Shown one piece after another: positions 46,451 to 60,539 of a DNA stretch of 64,000 nucleotides (positions are counted from its first letter, which is position 1; each line of letters begins with the position of its first letter). Origin of the DNA: Lanius collurio (lineage: Eukaryota; Chordata; Aves; Passeriformes; Laniidae); the NCBI GenBank assembly GCA_020086605.1, contig JACBWW010000023.1:704225-768224 (forward strand), read 5' to 3'. Position numbers and translations under genes: made by a program. A model generated the notes under the pieces. The model saw only the letters and a list, made by a program, of their open reading frames with translations. It did not search any database and was not told the DNA's origin.

Positions 46451-48770
46451 TCTCAGGCACCAGCCAATGTCCTACAGGGACCAATCCAGGAGCCCTTGTG
46501 GAACATGCCTTTGAAATCCTTGCAAGGTTTTTCTGAATAAGGAGTTCAGGAATACCACTAATTTTTTTTTTTTTTTTCCCTTTCTTTTAAAGGCTCCAGA
46601 TGTCAGCCAATTTTAATTGATCTTGTAAGTTGTGCAAGAGCAGGAAATGAAAGCACAATATTTGGGAGCAAGGCAGTGAGCGAAGCCCAAGGGTTCTCCA
46701 CTCGCTGGGAGATAACGGTGGACACGGTGCCCGTGGGCATTAATCTGGAGCAGCTCTGGGTCACTGTTTTACACCCTGTGAGCAGGGGAGTGTGCCAGCT
46801 CACCAGGGGTCAGTGCAGTGATTAGCAGAGCCTGAGCCCCTTGTGCTGTCCACTGAGCACACGAACACAGTGGGAGCCTGGCCCAGCACACGCTGCGTGT
46901 GCGGCCCCGGGGGTGCTACACACACCCCGAGCCAACGTGGCCACATCCAGAAACACTCTTGGGGTGTCTCTACCCTGCTCTGCCACCTCCAGCACATTCT
47001 AGGAGGAGCAAGATAAAAAAGGAAAGCAGAGAGACACTGGAAGGAAATATGAAAACTCAAGGAGCTGTAACAAAACCAAGGTAATCTTAAATTTCCTGTC
47101 TCTGGGCTACGTTAAGTGGAAAAGTTGTCATGTTGAGCTAAAGCTCTCCTCAGAAAGCCACCCCAGGGGCTGTAATCCCAGAGCCCTTTTTCTACCTACC
47201 AAAGGTAGGGGATAGTCAGGTGTCTCCTTCCTGCCCTACTCTCACCGCTCTTCCTGCCTTGCTAAGAATTACAGACCAAGGAATTCCTGTGACAGGACAA
47301 TATCCTGCTACACTCTTGAGAGCAAGTTAATAAAATCTGTATTTCCTCCTCAGTCAACTAAATACATGGATTTATGATTTAAAACAAAAAAACTCCCCAA
47401 AGAAAGCATGTAATGATTAAAATCATTATTTATGAGAGCAAACACTGAAAAAATAGTAATTCCACTAAACAGTGAAATTAACCAAATGAAAGCAATAGTT
47501 TAGCTCAGCCACCAATGGAGGTTTCTGAAAGATTTGAAAGAATTCCAAGGCAAAAATCTCCTTGCAAGGGAAAACAGCTTGCAATAGCTTCAGTAACAAT
47601 CATGTACAAACTTTGTTCAGAAGTAGCAGCTGAGCAGAGCAGTTTGAGCTGTGCAAGGCAGAAGACAATTCTGCCAAGAGGAGCTGGGTGTGACCAAACC
47701 TGGGTCTGGATGTGACCAACTGCAGCTCTTCCCTGTGCCCAAAGAGCTCTCACCTATGACACACAGGGAAAGCTGCTGAAGAACACTGCATTTTTGGCAA
47801 GACTCAGCAGGTCCCACCAGCTCTGTCCCCTGGGGAGGAGTGGCTCGTGCCAGCAGCTCTCCCCAGCTCCCTGCAGCATCACACAAACTCCCCCACAGCA
47901 GGGAGGGCATTTTTCACTGGGCTCTGCCACAGGGGCCTGTTGCATCACACTAAGGAGCAGGGCTGGAAGAACATGTACAAGATGAATGTACACATTTTTA
48001 AAGCCTCTCTGTGGGTTCAAAAGACACACAAGTCTATGGCCAACAGCGACATTTGTCTGTTAAAATTTCAAACAGAGGCTATGTATGACATGACTTTATC
48101 TGTGACACTGATAGTTGGCTAAAAGCTCCTTTTTTCACAAGAACACTCTCTGCACTTCCAGCCCAACACCTGTGTTAGTTAAGATGAAGCAAACTTTGTC
48201 CCAGAGAGCTTACAGTGCTGGAAGGTGTCCCCACAGGACGCTGATACCAGGCTGTAGCCCAGCTGGGCACATTCATGCTGGTTCTAATCTACTCTGCCAG
48301 TGGCCATGGCTCCAGGCCTTCACTGCTAATAACCTTTCTCCCTTTTCCCCATGTTGCCACATTTGCATTGCAGCAGCCACAGGCACCCTTCATCCCCAGC
48401 AGCCATCCAGTGTTACAAGAACTCTTGGATTTGTTGCACAGACATATTTTGAACAGGAAAAGATTGCAATCACCAGCAAGGCAGCAGAGTGCTGTCCACA
48501 GCCCTTTAATTACATGTAAACAACTATTGTTCATCTATATTTTCAACAACTCAATTTTGGGCATGAAACGGGGATGCCTGAATAGAAAGCAGTGCCAACA
48601 GCCTGTGTAAACACACAATTACAAAGCTCTCACTAATAGCACCAAGTGCTGCAGTTTCTGTTTGAGGCACAGCATTCCAATTGTAGCCAAACAAATTTCT
48701 CTACATTCTTCTGGGATGCAGAAGAGAACTGATGGAGGAGAGATCATTGAGGGCATGTTCTTCTGAAAGT

Positions 48771-48796
48771 AATAATAATAACAACAACAATAATAA
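48771..48796 (+). repeat. (AAT)n/(AAC)n trinucleotide tract
   Basis: AAT units, then AAC units, then AAT again in 26 bases; a simple compound microsatellite. Confidence 0.85.
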
Positions 48797-50011
48797 AAGT
48801 AAAGTTAATAAAAATGTTGGTGTGTAAAGCCACTCTCAGAAGACAGTCCATAAACCACCAAAACTCTTTGGGGAGAAAGCACCATAGCTCTGCAATCAGT
48901 TCTTTCAGAAGAGACTGAAAGACAAGCAAAGTCTGATTGAACACCAAGAAAAGGAAAAAAAAAAAAAAGCATTTGCCACTTCCTGGTGGCAGGTAAGGAG
49001 CTGCCACTGCAGGTCTCAATTGCTCTCTCTGGCAGCACAGCCCCAGAGGTGCACAGGGAGTTTCAGGTGACAGCCAAATTCCAGGCATGCACTGAACATG
49101 CAGCCAAGTTCTACCAACCATCCTTAATGGGAATGCTACCCCTCAAAATGACTTAATCCAAGTTTTGTGTTACAAATATGCAATACCTCCCTGCTGGAGC
49201 ACTATAGCATTTCTAACCTGGCTGCTTTCTTCAGAAGAATAAAGAGACTCAAAGGCATGTTTTGAGATCGATGGACAGTTGTAGGTGGTAGTGGCAACAC
49301 CACCAGCACTGCAGTGACCAAGAGGGAACAGAGCACCATGACAGTAAATTCAAGAAGATCCAATAACATAATTTTGCATTTTCAGGACACAGCATTCCAC
49401 ATGCAAACATGTTTTGTAAAAAGTAAAATAGAACAGTCTATTCCACACATTTAGGTACAGCAGTAATCATCATCTCCCAGTCATTTGGAAGGAAAATTGA
49501 GGTTTCATTTTTAAAAGAGCTCTAATTCCTACCAACTTCTGAGAATTATGGTCTCAGGTACAGTTCCTCACCCATCGGTACCTCACAAGAGAGGATAAAT
49601 TTTCCTTTTTAAAAACCTGGAAGCTTATTAGTACAAGAAAAACAAGTAACTACTGACTTGGAAGCGGACTATGGCTTTACCTGTCAATAACTCACTCTAT
49701 CAGACCCCAAGTACAGAATATATATTTTACAGAACTCAAAAATATGCATTTCCTAGAATGACTATAATGGTATATTTATGACAGTCCAGCACAGATAGTG
49801 TTACCTGCTTTGTCAGGACTCCAAACTTTCAGTGAGTTTGTTTTGTTTTTTTTTTTAAAAACTTTTTCTAAAGCCCCTATTCAGTCATAGAAATAAAGGT
49901 ATAAAAGAGCTTTATGATACTTTCACTTGTTCTCCCTTAAATATTTCTGTGATCCAACTCCATCTGCCTAATGGATTTACAGATCTTTATGGCCAATGTG
50001 GTAAAAAAAAG

Positions 50012-50038
50012 CTTCTTCATATAAACTTCTTCATATAA
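50012..50038 (+). repeat. Tandem duplication of a 13-bp unit
   Basis: CTTCTTCATATAA is present at 50,012-50,024 and 50,026-50,038 (period 14). Further on, AAGCTTCTAATT occurs at 50,181-50,192 and 50,231-50,242, suggesting local slippage duplications. Confidence 0.85.
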
Positions 50039-53000
50039 CCAGTGTGAGTGAATGGCCTGGTTAGGGACACTGCTGTAAGGGGTAGGCAAATTGTCAGCCA
50101 AAGGTCTTGTCTGCTAATTATGTTCCCCAATTCCCTATACTCCTTCCCATCCTGTATTGGTTAACTCAGATCTCTCTTGCAAGCTTCTAATTATTATAGA
50201 TTAATTATTATCATAAGACTATCATTCTATAAGCTTCTAATTCTTATTAGACTTTCTTTTTCCCACTAGTTCTTTGATGCCTTAGGTAGAATATGAGTTT
50301 GGGTATGCCAGAGCAGTGGAAGAAGCTCTGAGAGATGTTGTCCTTATGACAGCAGTGCAGTTTATTGCTTCTTGAAAAAGGATAGGGATGACAAGCTGCA
50401 CTTAATCAACTTTCAAAGAAAGCCAAAAATCAAATTTCTTTAAGATTAGTATCAAATGCTTGGATCCTTTCCTCCTAGGGTAAGACAGTGTCCAGTGGAG
50501 AAAATCTCCCAGAGAAAAATAGAAAATTTGGAGGCAAAATGAGATGATGATATTTAAATGCATTCTGTCAATTTAGTGCTTAAGCAAGGAGTGGATTGGG
50601 TGCACAGAGGGTTTGTGTGCAGGTCAGAGAGGGGCTCCTGCCAGACTCCTTCAGAGGAGCTTGTTCCTCCACTGGCCTTTGCAGGAAAGAGCACAGAGGA
50701 GTCCTGCTGAGACAGAAATCCATCACTGTATGTCCAGCCCCAGCAAAAGCACAGCTCTCCACCAGCTGCATTCAACACCCAAAGGCAGAACCTAAAGCTG
50801 TCTGGGTGGTTTTAATTTATCCCCTCAGCATTACTGCATAATGCATATTTAATGGGGGGCAGCGCTGCAGGGGCAGAGGAAAGTGGTGCCACCAGGTTTT
50901 CCTAGAACTCTCCCTCTTTCCTAGAACTCCTCCAGCTCCAGGGTAAGGGCACTAAAGGCTGTGCATGGTATTACCAGAAAAATCAAAAAATGCTATTTGA
51001 ACTTTCACATTTTGATGCCACACAAAACTGGGTCACCAAAATCCTTCCTGCATTAAGAGGGCAAAATTTATAGTGACAGAGAAAGAGGTCTAAGGAGATG
51101 TGGACATTTCCATACTTCACACACATGTATAAAGTGAAGTACAGAAAAAATCCCTTGGGAAAGTGTTGAGAGAAGGAAAGGTGAAAAGCAGTTAACATGA
51201 AATCAAATTGGTAATTGCAGGAAAATCACTGGATGATTTTAGGGAGGCTCCATTTTCCCACATTTATAGCTGTGTTGTGCCCCACACACTGCACTGCCCC
51301 CTCAGCATCCCTCTCACAGCCAGTTACCACCTGGGGGCAATGCCCATCCTTCAGACTCCAGGTATTTCCACAGTGCCTGGCTCCCCTCAAATAAAGATTA
51401 ACATATTCCACACATGACCAATTCTACAGACAGTCCAGGTCTTGTGGACAAACATTTTTGCTTAAAGACCCTTGATGAAAGGCTTCCTGTGGCTCCCCAT
51501 CAGCCCAAACATGTCCTAGATTTGGCCAACATTACAAATTAAGATCATGTAACTTAAGTATATCTATATATATATATGCATGGCACACCAAGTGTTGCTG
51601 CTCATTCAACCCTTATCATTTGGATACACTCCATGGCATTTTTATTGCAATTGGGAAAACTCACTGCCACACAGTGCATAAAGACCTCAAGGTATTTTGT
51701 TTGTAGGTTTCTTTGGGTTTTTTTGGTTTCTTTGTTTGCTTAATTATGAGTGCCTTCTAAACATTCTTTACTCAAACTTTCTGTAAGGGCTCAAGTTGGG
51801 ACAGTTTGATCACCTGCCTGTTTGCAGGCACTGGACAACAAGGCACAAACAAGGCAGAGACAAAACAGTTATATTTTCTTGAATAGTTGCAATCAAATAT
51901 CCCACTGATCATTTATCTCTAAACACCCTAACACTACCCCTCCCTGTTTTTATTTATGCAGTTTATTATTTCATTCTGGTTTTCTGAAGCTTCGCAGTAA
52001 AGATGAAGCAAATAAAACTTTGTATTAAATCAATATATTCAGTGGTTATTAGACCATTTCCTTTGGCAATATCACACATATTCCATCTAAGAGCTACAAG
52101 AAAGAGGATGGCACTTCTTGTTTGGAAATGAAGAGCCATGTTGTACATTTAAAAAAAATTCGTAATGAAACCTTCATTATAGAGACATATATCTCACCAT
52201 CCATCATCTCCAAACGTGCAGGCTTGGAAATGAAAACCTGCCTGTGTTTAATTTGATGGGCTGAGCATTCAGCATTCCCATCCTGCTGGGGGGGAGGGGA
52301 GCAGCATTTATTTATTCACATCTGAAAATAGACAGGTAAATTTTGGAGCATCATCTGACTTTAAAATCCTGCAACCACTTATTGGAAAACAACCCCAAAT
52401 TACACATCCTTGTTTTTTGTCACACCAAGGGCTCCATTGTTTGCTCCCATTCATGGCAGGGGCTTTGCCCTGCTCTCCCCTCCAAAGCTGTGCAGCATCT
52501 GCTGGGGGGGGCTATTTCCTTTTTTATTTATTTATTTCCCCAATTTTGTTTCTAATCTCTGTTTCTTTGTGGTTTTCTGGAGTCATCCTGACAAAGCCAC
52601 ATATTCTGTTCCTGTCCTTTATAGCACTGGAGGGCACTGCAGAACACATGAAATTTGTTTCTAATTTTACATCTGCCAAAAAACATTCCTGGGTTACAAA
52701 TACATGCCAGCAAAACTGGTAGGGCCTATCCCGCTAACACCACAAGACAAACAAACCAAAAGGAAATAAAAAAGACTAAAATACAGCACAAACATTTTTG
52801 CACTTCTTTCAGCTTGTGAAGCCTTCCCCCCCCCCTTCTCCCACATTTCACCCAAGTTAAGGGTTTTCATATTACATATTTATCTGTTTATATTTAGAAA
52901 AAACAACTACAATACAAGAAGATGAGAAGCAACAATTCAGTTTTTCCTCCTCTGCAAGTCCCATACATAAGGAGATGGCTAGAAACACCTTCAGCCAGAG

Positions 53001-53429
53001 GCATGTGGAGGACAACTCCCTCCCCAACATGTGACTGAAACACTGAATATTTCAAGCAACTGGCCAAAATCCTGGTGCTCCAAAACCACTTTAAACTAAA
53101 AAACTGATCACAAAATGGCATTGCTGCCATTTTCTTCTCATCATCACCATTTTCAAAATAATATTTTAGCTAAATCATCCTCAACTTTGTAATCATGGCA
53201 GGACGAGTCCTGAGGCAGCCTCCAAGGAAGGAAGAGCAGCATCCCAGCACAGATGAAGCTTCCAGGTCAGCAAGGCCCTTTGGCAGAGCCTTGGGATGGG
53301 CACCACAGTTGCTGCCCCACTGATTTCTGGAGCTTCAGGCTCGGTGTCTCACTGGGCTCTGTGCCTGACACTGCAGTTTCACCTACACACGAGCAGCAGC
53401 TCCCAGTCTGGCTCAGACTTGATGACTGC

Positions 53430-53620
53430 AAATGTCAACAGACCAAGGAACACAACTCCAGGTTTATTTTCATTAGCAGCAGCACAGTGTCATGGTATTT
53501 CAGTGCTCTGCAAGCGCTAATTAAAGACCTTGCCGTAAGGAACCTGAAAGAACATTTCAGAGCTGGATCCTGCTCTGCAGCCTGGGTCTATCAGATTAAA
53601 TGTAACCACACAGATAGCCC
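53430..53620. promoter_or_regulatory. Candidate conserved element inside a chance ORF
   Basis: The block contains TTTTCATTAGCAGCAGCAC and GCAAGCGCTAATTAAAGACC, giving opposed TTAGC/GCTAA homeodomain cores about 60 bp apart, plus TTGCCGTAAGG. It lies inside the 239-codon open frame at 53,253-53,972, which I do not accept as a gene. Confidence 0.3.
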
Positions 53621-54462
53621 AGCACGCCCTACAAACCACAGAGAGGACTCTTGCATTGCCACACTTGCAGAATTTTTCACTAGACAGAAGGATTCAGCCC
53701 CTGATGGAGAGCACCAGACGTGCCCTGGCGGTGCCCACAGGCACTGGCTGGGCAGTGGTGTTTTAGGGAGCCAGGGCAGCACCAGGGGGGTGTTTCCTCC
53801 GACAGTGACAACAGGTCAGATGATAATGGATGAGAGACTCAGCAGTTCTCTCCACCTAATCAACAAAACTCATGTCACAAAGTTAGACTCAGTTCCTTCC
53901 ACTAAAACCCACTGGGCAAAACTTAGCCTGAACGACAGAAAATTCATCAACTTGTACACTGTTCTCATTTAAAACTTCCACCATTCCCACAAAATTTCCC
54001 TGGACAGCACCATTTGTGATCCAACATCTTCATTTAGGACCAGGTCTGAAGAGTGTGCTGCTTTGCAGATTGCTTTACAGAAATTTTAAAGGGCTGAACT
54101 GAAAAACTCAATTTTTTCAGTTGTGTTTGGCCCTTCATGTTCTAACTTCCCCAGTGATCAGCCTCGGTGAGAAATTTCAGCCCTGCAGGCTTGCTAGAGA
54201 CTAATCTGACTGTGTCCACACAGGCACAGCCTATCCACACTGTACTAATGTCTGTTCCAATATGGATTATGGACTAATAAACTGAATGGTTCTGCAAATC
54301 TTCCTGGCCTTTACTTTTTAGCTGTTATAAGAGCCATATTTCCTAAAAGGAGAAACATATGGGTTGTATCTATCCAGCACAAGATGATCACAGAGTCTGC
54401 TGCTGAAATGTACTTGGAGAAAAATAAAGCCAGCTATAGAAGAACAGTGAGAAGATTCTTTC

Positions 54463-54490
54463 TTTTTTTTTTTTTTTTTTGAGGGGGGGG
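54463..54490 (+). repeat. T18 run followed by G8
   Basis: Eighteen T, then GA, then eight G. Other homopolymers of note are T18 at 33,400-33,417, A17 at 40,214-40,230 and T16 at 46,562-46,577. Confidence 0.9.
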
Positions 54491-55639
54491 TCTCCTGTCT
54501 GGAGTGAAAAAATATTAAAAGGGAAAAAATTGAAAAGAGTTTGACTCAAATAAGCTGACCTTACAATTCACTCTTTTTGGTTTTATATCCCTTTAAAAAC
54601 ATTTTCCTTGAACTCGTAAGATTCAGACGTGAAAATGTTATTTCGAAATTCTTTGTTTGGAAAATGCTTCAGACTTTCAGGAAAAGGAAATTTTTTTTCT
54701 GGAAACAGTTCGATACATTTCACTAAAAGCATTTCTCTCTTTTCCTTCAGCCACCACTGCATTTTCAGTTATTTTACACAGTGTTTACTATAAGTACTAG
54801 TGGAAAAAAATAAAACAAAAACCCACAACCAAGTCTAGCTCTAGTCTTCAAAAGACAATTTTTAAAAAGATGCAGATAACAAGACTTAATTTTTAATAGT
54901 AACTACCCACTATATTCAAAGGTTACTGGCTTAAACTTTTCATCCCAACTTTGATATAAATATATGCCCCTCTGCTAACTATTCATCTCAATTTCTTATC
55001 TGTAACACAGGGATAATAATACTGGCTGTACTTGCCTCAGTGGAGGGGATTAGTTGGTATCTGCATGGATCCTGCCCATATAAAGCACAATCATTATTGC
55101 CTGAATGTTGATGTCTGCTCTGCTAGCCCTGAAAACTATCATGAGCCATCCGGCCTCAAAAATTAAAAATACCTTCAGTATTTAAAATATTTCAATTTTT
55201 GCTCAATCAGAAAAAAGTATCTGCAGAGAACCAGGAAGTTTTCAGAGCGGTCAGCGCAGAGGAGGCAGCACCCTGAGGACACCACCACAGACTGTGAGAC
55301 CAGGTACACAAGTTGGGTTGTGTCTGAAGTGATCACTGCCAGACCACCAGCACACAAAGCAGACTGGTCACCATATTTCAGGGGCATTTGTCACAATGTC
55401 CAGTCCCATCTGTTCAGAAAAAAACAACCCAAAACAAACAAGTCACACATTTCCTCCCACACTTGTCTACTCACCCTACTTCTGCCATTGCTTCCCTACA
55501 ACTTTTCTCACAAATTACATCTGTATTTTTAAAAACATGTAAGTTATCACAGTATGTACTTTTACATTTGCAGCTGGAGTTCCAGCCTGAATTCTGGATG
55601 CCCAGCTTTTTGTCAGTTTATTGCAGGAGTGATATGTGA

Positions 55640-55750
55640 AATACATATTTTTTTAATTGATAAAGATAAACATGATTTGTAAGATGAGTCAAATTAACAA
55701 TCAATTACACACTAATGGGCACTAATCAATACATTAATTTAACTAAAAGG
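55640..55750. promoter_or_regulatory. TAAT/ATTA cluster
   Basis: In about 110 bp there are TTTAATTGATAAAG, CAAATTAACAATCAATTACAC, ACTAATGGGCACTAATCAATAC and ATTAATTTAAC, with at least seven TAAT/ATTA cores. This is the densest such cluster I saw in the right flank. Confidence 0.33.
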
Positions 55751-56159
55751 GGGAGAACAAGAGGAAAGATGGAAGAGCAATTTAAAATAGCAGGACTGTT
55801 CTCCTGCTTTAAAAAAAAAAAAAAAGCTTATAAAATAAAACTGAGCCGCCCTTTGTGGGAGAATGCAATATCCTCCCTCTCATTCTCTCACCTTGTTTCT
55901 CTGTATGATGTGGCGTGTGTTTATTAAAGAATAGAAGAGCAATTATTACATTTCCAGCAGATTGCAGAGCTGAGCCAGCAGTACAGCAGTGTCAGCCTGC
56001 TCTCTAGTGTTGCTGGAGGTGTGCAGCATCCGGCCACGCTCCCAGCTGCACCCGCTTAGAACACAGCCCAAACCCCAGGGAGTTTCCTTGCTATCTTCTG
56101 GGTGGTAAGGAAATCTCAATTATGCACACAAGGGATGTGGTTAGGGGGAAAAAAGAGGA

Positions 56160-56345
56160 GAAAGAATGTTTAAATTGTATACGTAAACTGTTTTGTTTAA
56201 CAAGCTGGAGTAAATCAGCACATTTGTAGGCCATATTTATCTGATCCCCTCAATAATAATCTCTCTCAATGAACACTATTGATGTGGCATTTATGCCATT
56301 GCAGAACATAACCAATCCCTTAAATTCAAATAAAGCATTAGTGAA
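56160..56345. promoter_or_regulatory. AT-rich candidate element
   Basis: The block contains GTATACGTAAAC, GGCCATATTTATCTGATCCC (MEF2/GATA-like), CAATAATAATCTC and ATGTGGCATTTATGCCAT. It is motif-rich, with no ORF; support is weak. Confidence 0.22.
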
Positions 56346-58079
56346 AAAATAAGAAATTTTGCTTCTGGGCAAGTCACTAGTGCACAAATTTCTTCCATGT
56401 TGCTGTCAGGAACTGAGGTGGGAGAATATGCCAGGAACGGAAGTGAAGGCAGAATTCCTCCTGCTCTCTCTGTCTTACAAATTCAGTCCTCATTTGCAGC
56501 CCCATACCATTGATAGAGGTGTCATGGTCTTAAAAACAAACCAACCAAATTCCCTCACAAAGGGATCAGAGAGCAAACCAGTCCCTTCAGCAGCAATTTG
56601 CTAACGGGGGGCACAGCCCCGCAGGCTGATGCACACGGAGCCTCACCCGGAGCCTGGTGAGATTCTGGGGCTAAAGCAGGGGCACACAGGCAGCTCCATC
56701 AGCCAGCTTGGCTTTGGATGACAGAGTTCAAGGCTGTGTGTTCAGCCCTTCTGAGCTCCTGTAACACAGGCCCTTTGTGCTCTCAAGCCTTGCTACACAT
56801 ACAGAGAATGAAAAGGGAGATGATCGCAATTCACACCAAGTAATTCCAAGAAAATCCAAACACAAGCAATGGAGCTGTTACAACAGCACACAAAGCTGCC
56901 ATCTCCTCAGAAACTCAGAGGGGAAAACAGCATGTTACACACCATGCTTTGGTAGAGAAAGCACTTTCAAAGCACAACTAACCTCTGAAAAAGATACTGG
57001 GTGCTGTTACACAATGTAAATCATTGTGAGAAGTGCAAGTGAAGCTACTCCTGTTTACCAACACTAAAACCCCATGTCCAAGACTTCAGCACAATCTCAT
57101 CAACACACTGTATTCTCCACAGGCTTGCAGATTAGGAAACAAGACTGGATCAAAAGAGCCCTTCAGCCTCTTTGAAATTTATTTCACTGATTACTCTGAA
57201 ATGTCTTCTTTTGAATATAGTCAATAGCAGCCTTTAAAAAAAGTATCATCCTGCCCCTAGAAAAAGCATTTTATCAGCTGAGGCAAACACATGGGGGTGA
57301 GTTTCAGGCCAGCAAACCCACTGAGTGAGCAGGGAGTTCATCTCCTGCCCAGGATGCCTTCCAATGGGAAACTCCTTTCCCCAGCAGTCTACGGGTACCC
57401 ACAGCAGTTTACCAACAATAATGAGAATTAGAATCCCTGGGCTGCAGGTGGGGGACCAAAACAGAAAGTATGCCCATCCACAACACCCATAACCCATGGT
57501 GCTTCTGTGAGCAGCACTTCTCAGACCCCTCTTAAAGATAAATTTTCTGGCCAGTTGATTACCAGTGCAGAGATGCTCAAACACCAGTCTCCTCTTAGAG
57601 AATGGAACTACCAAGAATATTCCAGCTGGTATTACAGAGAACACAGCTACAACTACATGGGTTTCATTAGATGTAATCAAATATTCAGCAAATATCCAGT
57701 GTATACCTAAAATCAACTCAGTCTTGGGAAGCTTTCCATGATATATGCACAGCTGTTGAAAATGGATGACTTCTTTCATTAATATTTGCTTCAGAAAATA
57801 TCTAATTCACTTTGGTGGTGTTTATGTGCTTTCTACAACTACAGCAATAAATCAGAGTGCTGGGAAGAACATTTCACAGAAAAGGCAAATCTTAGGCAGG
57901 TATTAAACAACACTCATTCAGAATGAACTCTGAACTTGTGAAATGAAAATTTGAAGATTTTATGAAAAAATCTACTAATCTAGATGATGAGAACAATATG
58001 ATGTTAGAACTACAGATATTGAGGATAGTTTTGATTAAGTGCAGCCACAAACTATATACAGGGAAATATTCCCAGCCAG

Positions 58080-58285
58080 TTTGCTAGCCAGAATAACCTA
58101 AAATAATTTTGCTCTGAGGTAACAACTGCCCCAATATACATATATACCATTTTTATTAAGCTCATCAACTGTTTGTTGACAATGGGTGATCAAATTAAAC
58201 AAATTAAAATTATCTGGTGGTTTAGCTTAAATTAATTTCTCTCGTTAGTAAGTTTAAGTTATTATAAAGGGTGCTGAAACTCACA
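58080..58285. promoter_or_regulatory. AT-rich candidate element
   Basis: The block contains a spaced palindrome TCAAC-TGTTT-GTTGA, then GGGTGATCAAATTAAAC, AAATTAAAATTATC, GCTTAAATTAATTTCTCTCG and AGTTATTATAAAGG. It is a homeodomain-type site cluster with no ORF. Confidence 0.28.
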
Positions 58286-58910
58286 CAGACTTAAAACTAT
58301 GCAAAACAGTCTCTGTTGTCATCATGTTTACAGTAGTTCAGCCTCTGGCTATGCTGGGAAATACCCTGCCTCACTCCAGCCCTACTCACTGGGCACATTT
58401 TACATACTTCTCATAACTAAAAATACGAGTTTTATAAGCAGAAGCCTCTTGTTTTGATTGTTTTACTGCTAGACCTTTGGAGTGTTATTTTGATTTCTCT
58501 GGCACTGGAAAAACCTTATTGATGTCAGTGAACTCTGAACCAGTAGCTCTGAGTATTTTCAAAATAATCTCTCTACGTGGAAAGTGAGACCAGGCTAGGA
58601 TCAAGCAGAACACTGAAGCATAAACCTAATGTGTTTATTGAAACCATCTCCAATTAGCAGGAGAAAACATTTATAATCTGCTGTTTGAAAACAATTTACT
58701 GGTGTAAATTAAAGAGAATTAACTCCTTCTTGAATACTTTTTGTTAATTTTTTTTTTTTTGCTAATGCACACTTAGACTTATAGAAATGTATTAAGTTAT
58801 TTTTGAATTTACCAAGGCAGGTCTTCACAACAGCTCAGCCCTAACAGGCAGTTCAAACTCTGGCAGCAGACACGGTAGGGAAGGCCAAAACCAGCCTTAT
58901 GTATATGAGA

Positions 58911-58929
58911 TATATATATATATATATAT
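58911..58929. repeat. (TA)n microsatellite
   Basis: Nineteen bases of perfect TA dinucleotide repeat. A similar, shorter TA tract lies at 51,565-51,577. Confidence 0.9.
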
Positions 58930-59045
58930 TACTTTGGTGGCAGTACTGGGAAGTTAAATAACCAAAAGCAATTGCAGCCTACACATCTTAGCTGTGTACC
59001 TGGGACAAGGATATTATTTTTCTCAAATAAACTAGCACTGTGCAG

Positions 59046-59078
59046 CTTTTATCATTAATTCACTTTTATCATTAATTC
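59046..59078 (+). repeat. Tandem duplication of a 16-bp unit
   Basis: CTTTTATCATTAATTC occurs at 59,046-59,061 and again exactly at 59,063-59,078 (period 17). It doubles an ATTAAT core. Confidence 0.9.
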
Positions 59079-60539
59079 CTACTGGCATGTGTCTTCTGAC
59101 TTGTATACTCTGACCAGCTCTGTGCCCTACAAGCCTTGTCTCAAGCCTGCTCAGCCTCTGCAGTCTCAGGAGTATCTTTGCCTGCTGTTTATAATGAAGA
59201 TTTCTCCAGTTTTACTTATTAAGCAGAGCAGGGCTAAGCTTGGGGCCAGCAGCAAAGGAGGAGTCCAGACCTCAGAGGAGTAACAGAGCCCATGAAGGAG
59301 GCTTGAGCTAAAGCAGAGCAGCTGCTTTATTCTGCAGCTCCCTCTACTTGCTGCAGCCCATCATGGCAGTGTGACAATTCGCCTCTGTAACCTCCCAATC
59401 ACTCTTTCACAGGTCAGATCGTAAGATCAATATAAACAAGAAAAAAAGAGACATGTACTCATGTAAGAAAAGCCAGGAAGTTCAAAGTTATAGCTGACAG
59501 TCTGGATTTAACTCTGACTGATCTGGGAAACAAAAGTAGAGCAGTGACATGAATGAAGGATGAAGTGTCAGGCTGTAAAGCACTTGGTTTTTCTCAATTT
59601 AAGTCAAGCCCTTACAACGACTACCCCCAAATTTCTCATATTACACAGAAAACAAATAAAAGGGAAGAAACAGTGATTTCCAAATGTTTACACAGGAGAG
59701 AGGCCCACAGTTCTCAAATCAGTATCTTGGTCATTTAGGCATTTTAAAAAATTAGTGCACTGCATTCTATACACGAGGCATTTCTCTGAGTGCATGACAA
59801 TCCCCAAACTGTGCTGCTGCCAGGGACAGATCAGCATTTCCCCTCCAGTTCTGCATTACTTTCCTGCAAGTACAACTATAACAAATAACAACAGCACACA
59901 GTGCATTTCACAGGTATAACCCAACAGTAAGTAATAACTGTCAAAAAAACCCAAAACCCACACTGTACAGGCACCATGGCAGAGAAAGGCTTTAAACACT
60001 GAAACTAGCAGCAGTGACAAATGGTCTCAGCGGGCACACACAGCTCCCTCAGTCCTGCCAGCAGAAAACACCTCCCCTTACTGTTGCTCTGAGGAGGGGC
60101 AGTTGATCAGTAGTTTAGGATTGAATTACTGCACTGGGATCAGGCAGAAAGCCTGGCTGAGATGCCCGAGTTTAGAGTCAGCTCCCTTATTAACTGCCTG
60201 CACAAGAGCAGCAGCTCTGCACACACGGTGGCACAGCAGCCACCCAGCACAGCTCTGGCTCACTGAGCTCTCTGCAGCAATGCCATCAGAGGTCAGGGGT
60301 CTCACTGTTTCCAACTCACTGTGTTCAGATAGCCATCACACCCAAAACCACATCCTCAAATCTAAAAAGGCACAGATCCCTACAGCTGAATTCATTATTT
60401 CATTTTCCAGAGGTAGCTTCTGGGCATTTAAAAATATTAGGATCATATATTCATTACTTAGCAAATAAACTCCTTTACTATATTGATGGGAAGAGATAAA
60501 AATGATACAAGTTTTTATTGCAGCTGCCTCCATTTCACA

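Larger units (their letters stand above)
46451..53429. other. Intergenic DNA, no gene seen
   Basis: No supported exon. Minor content includes simple repeats, the 50.0-50.25 kb slippage duplications, a C10 run at 52,826-52,835 and a G8 run at 52,503-52,510. Confidence 0.55.
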
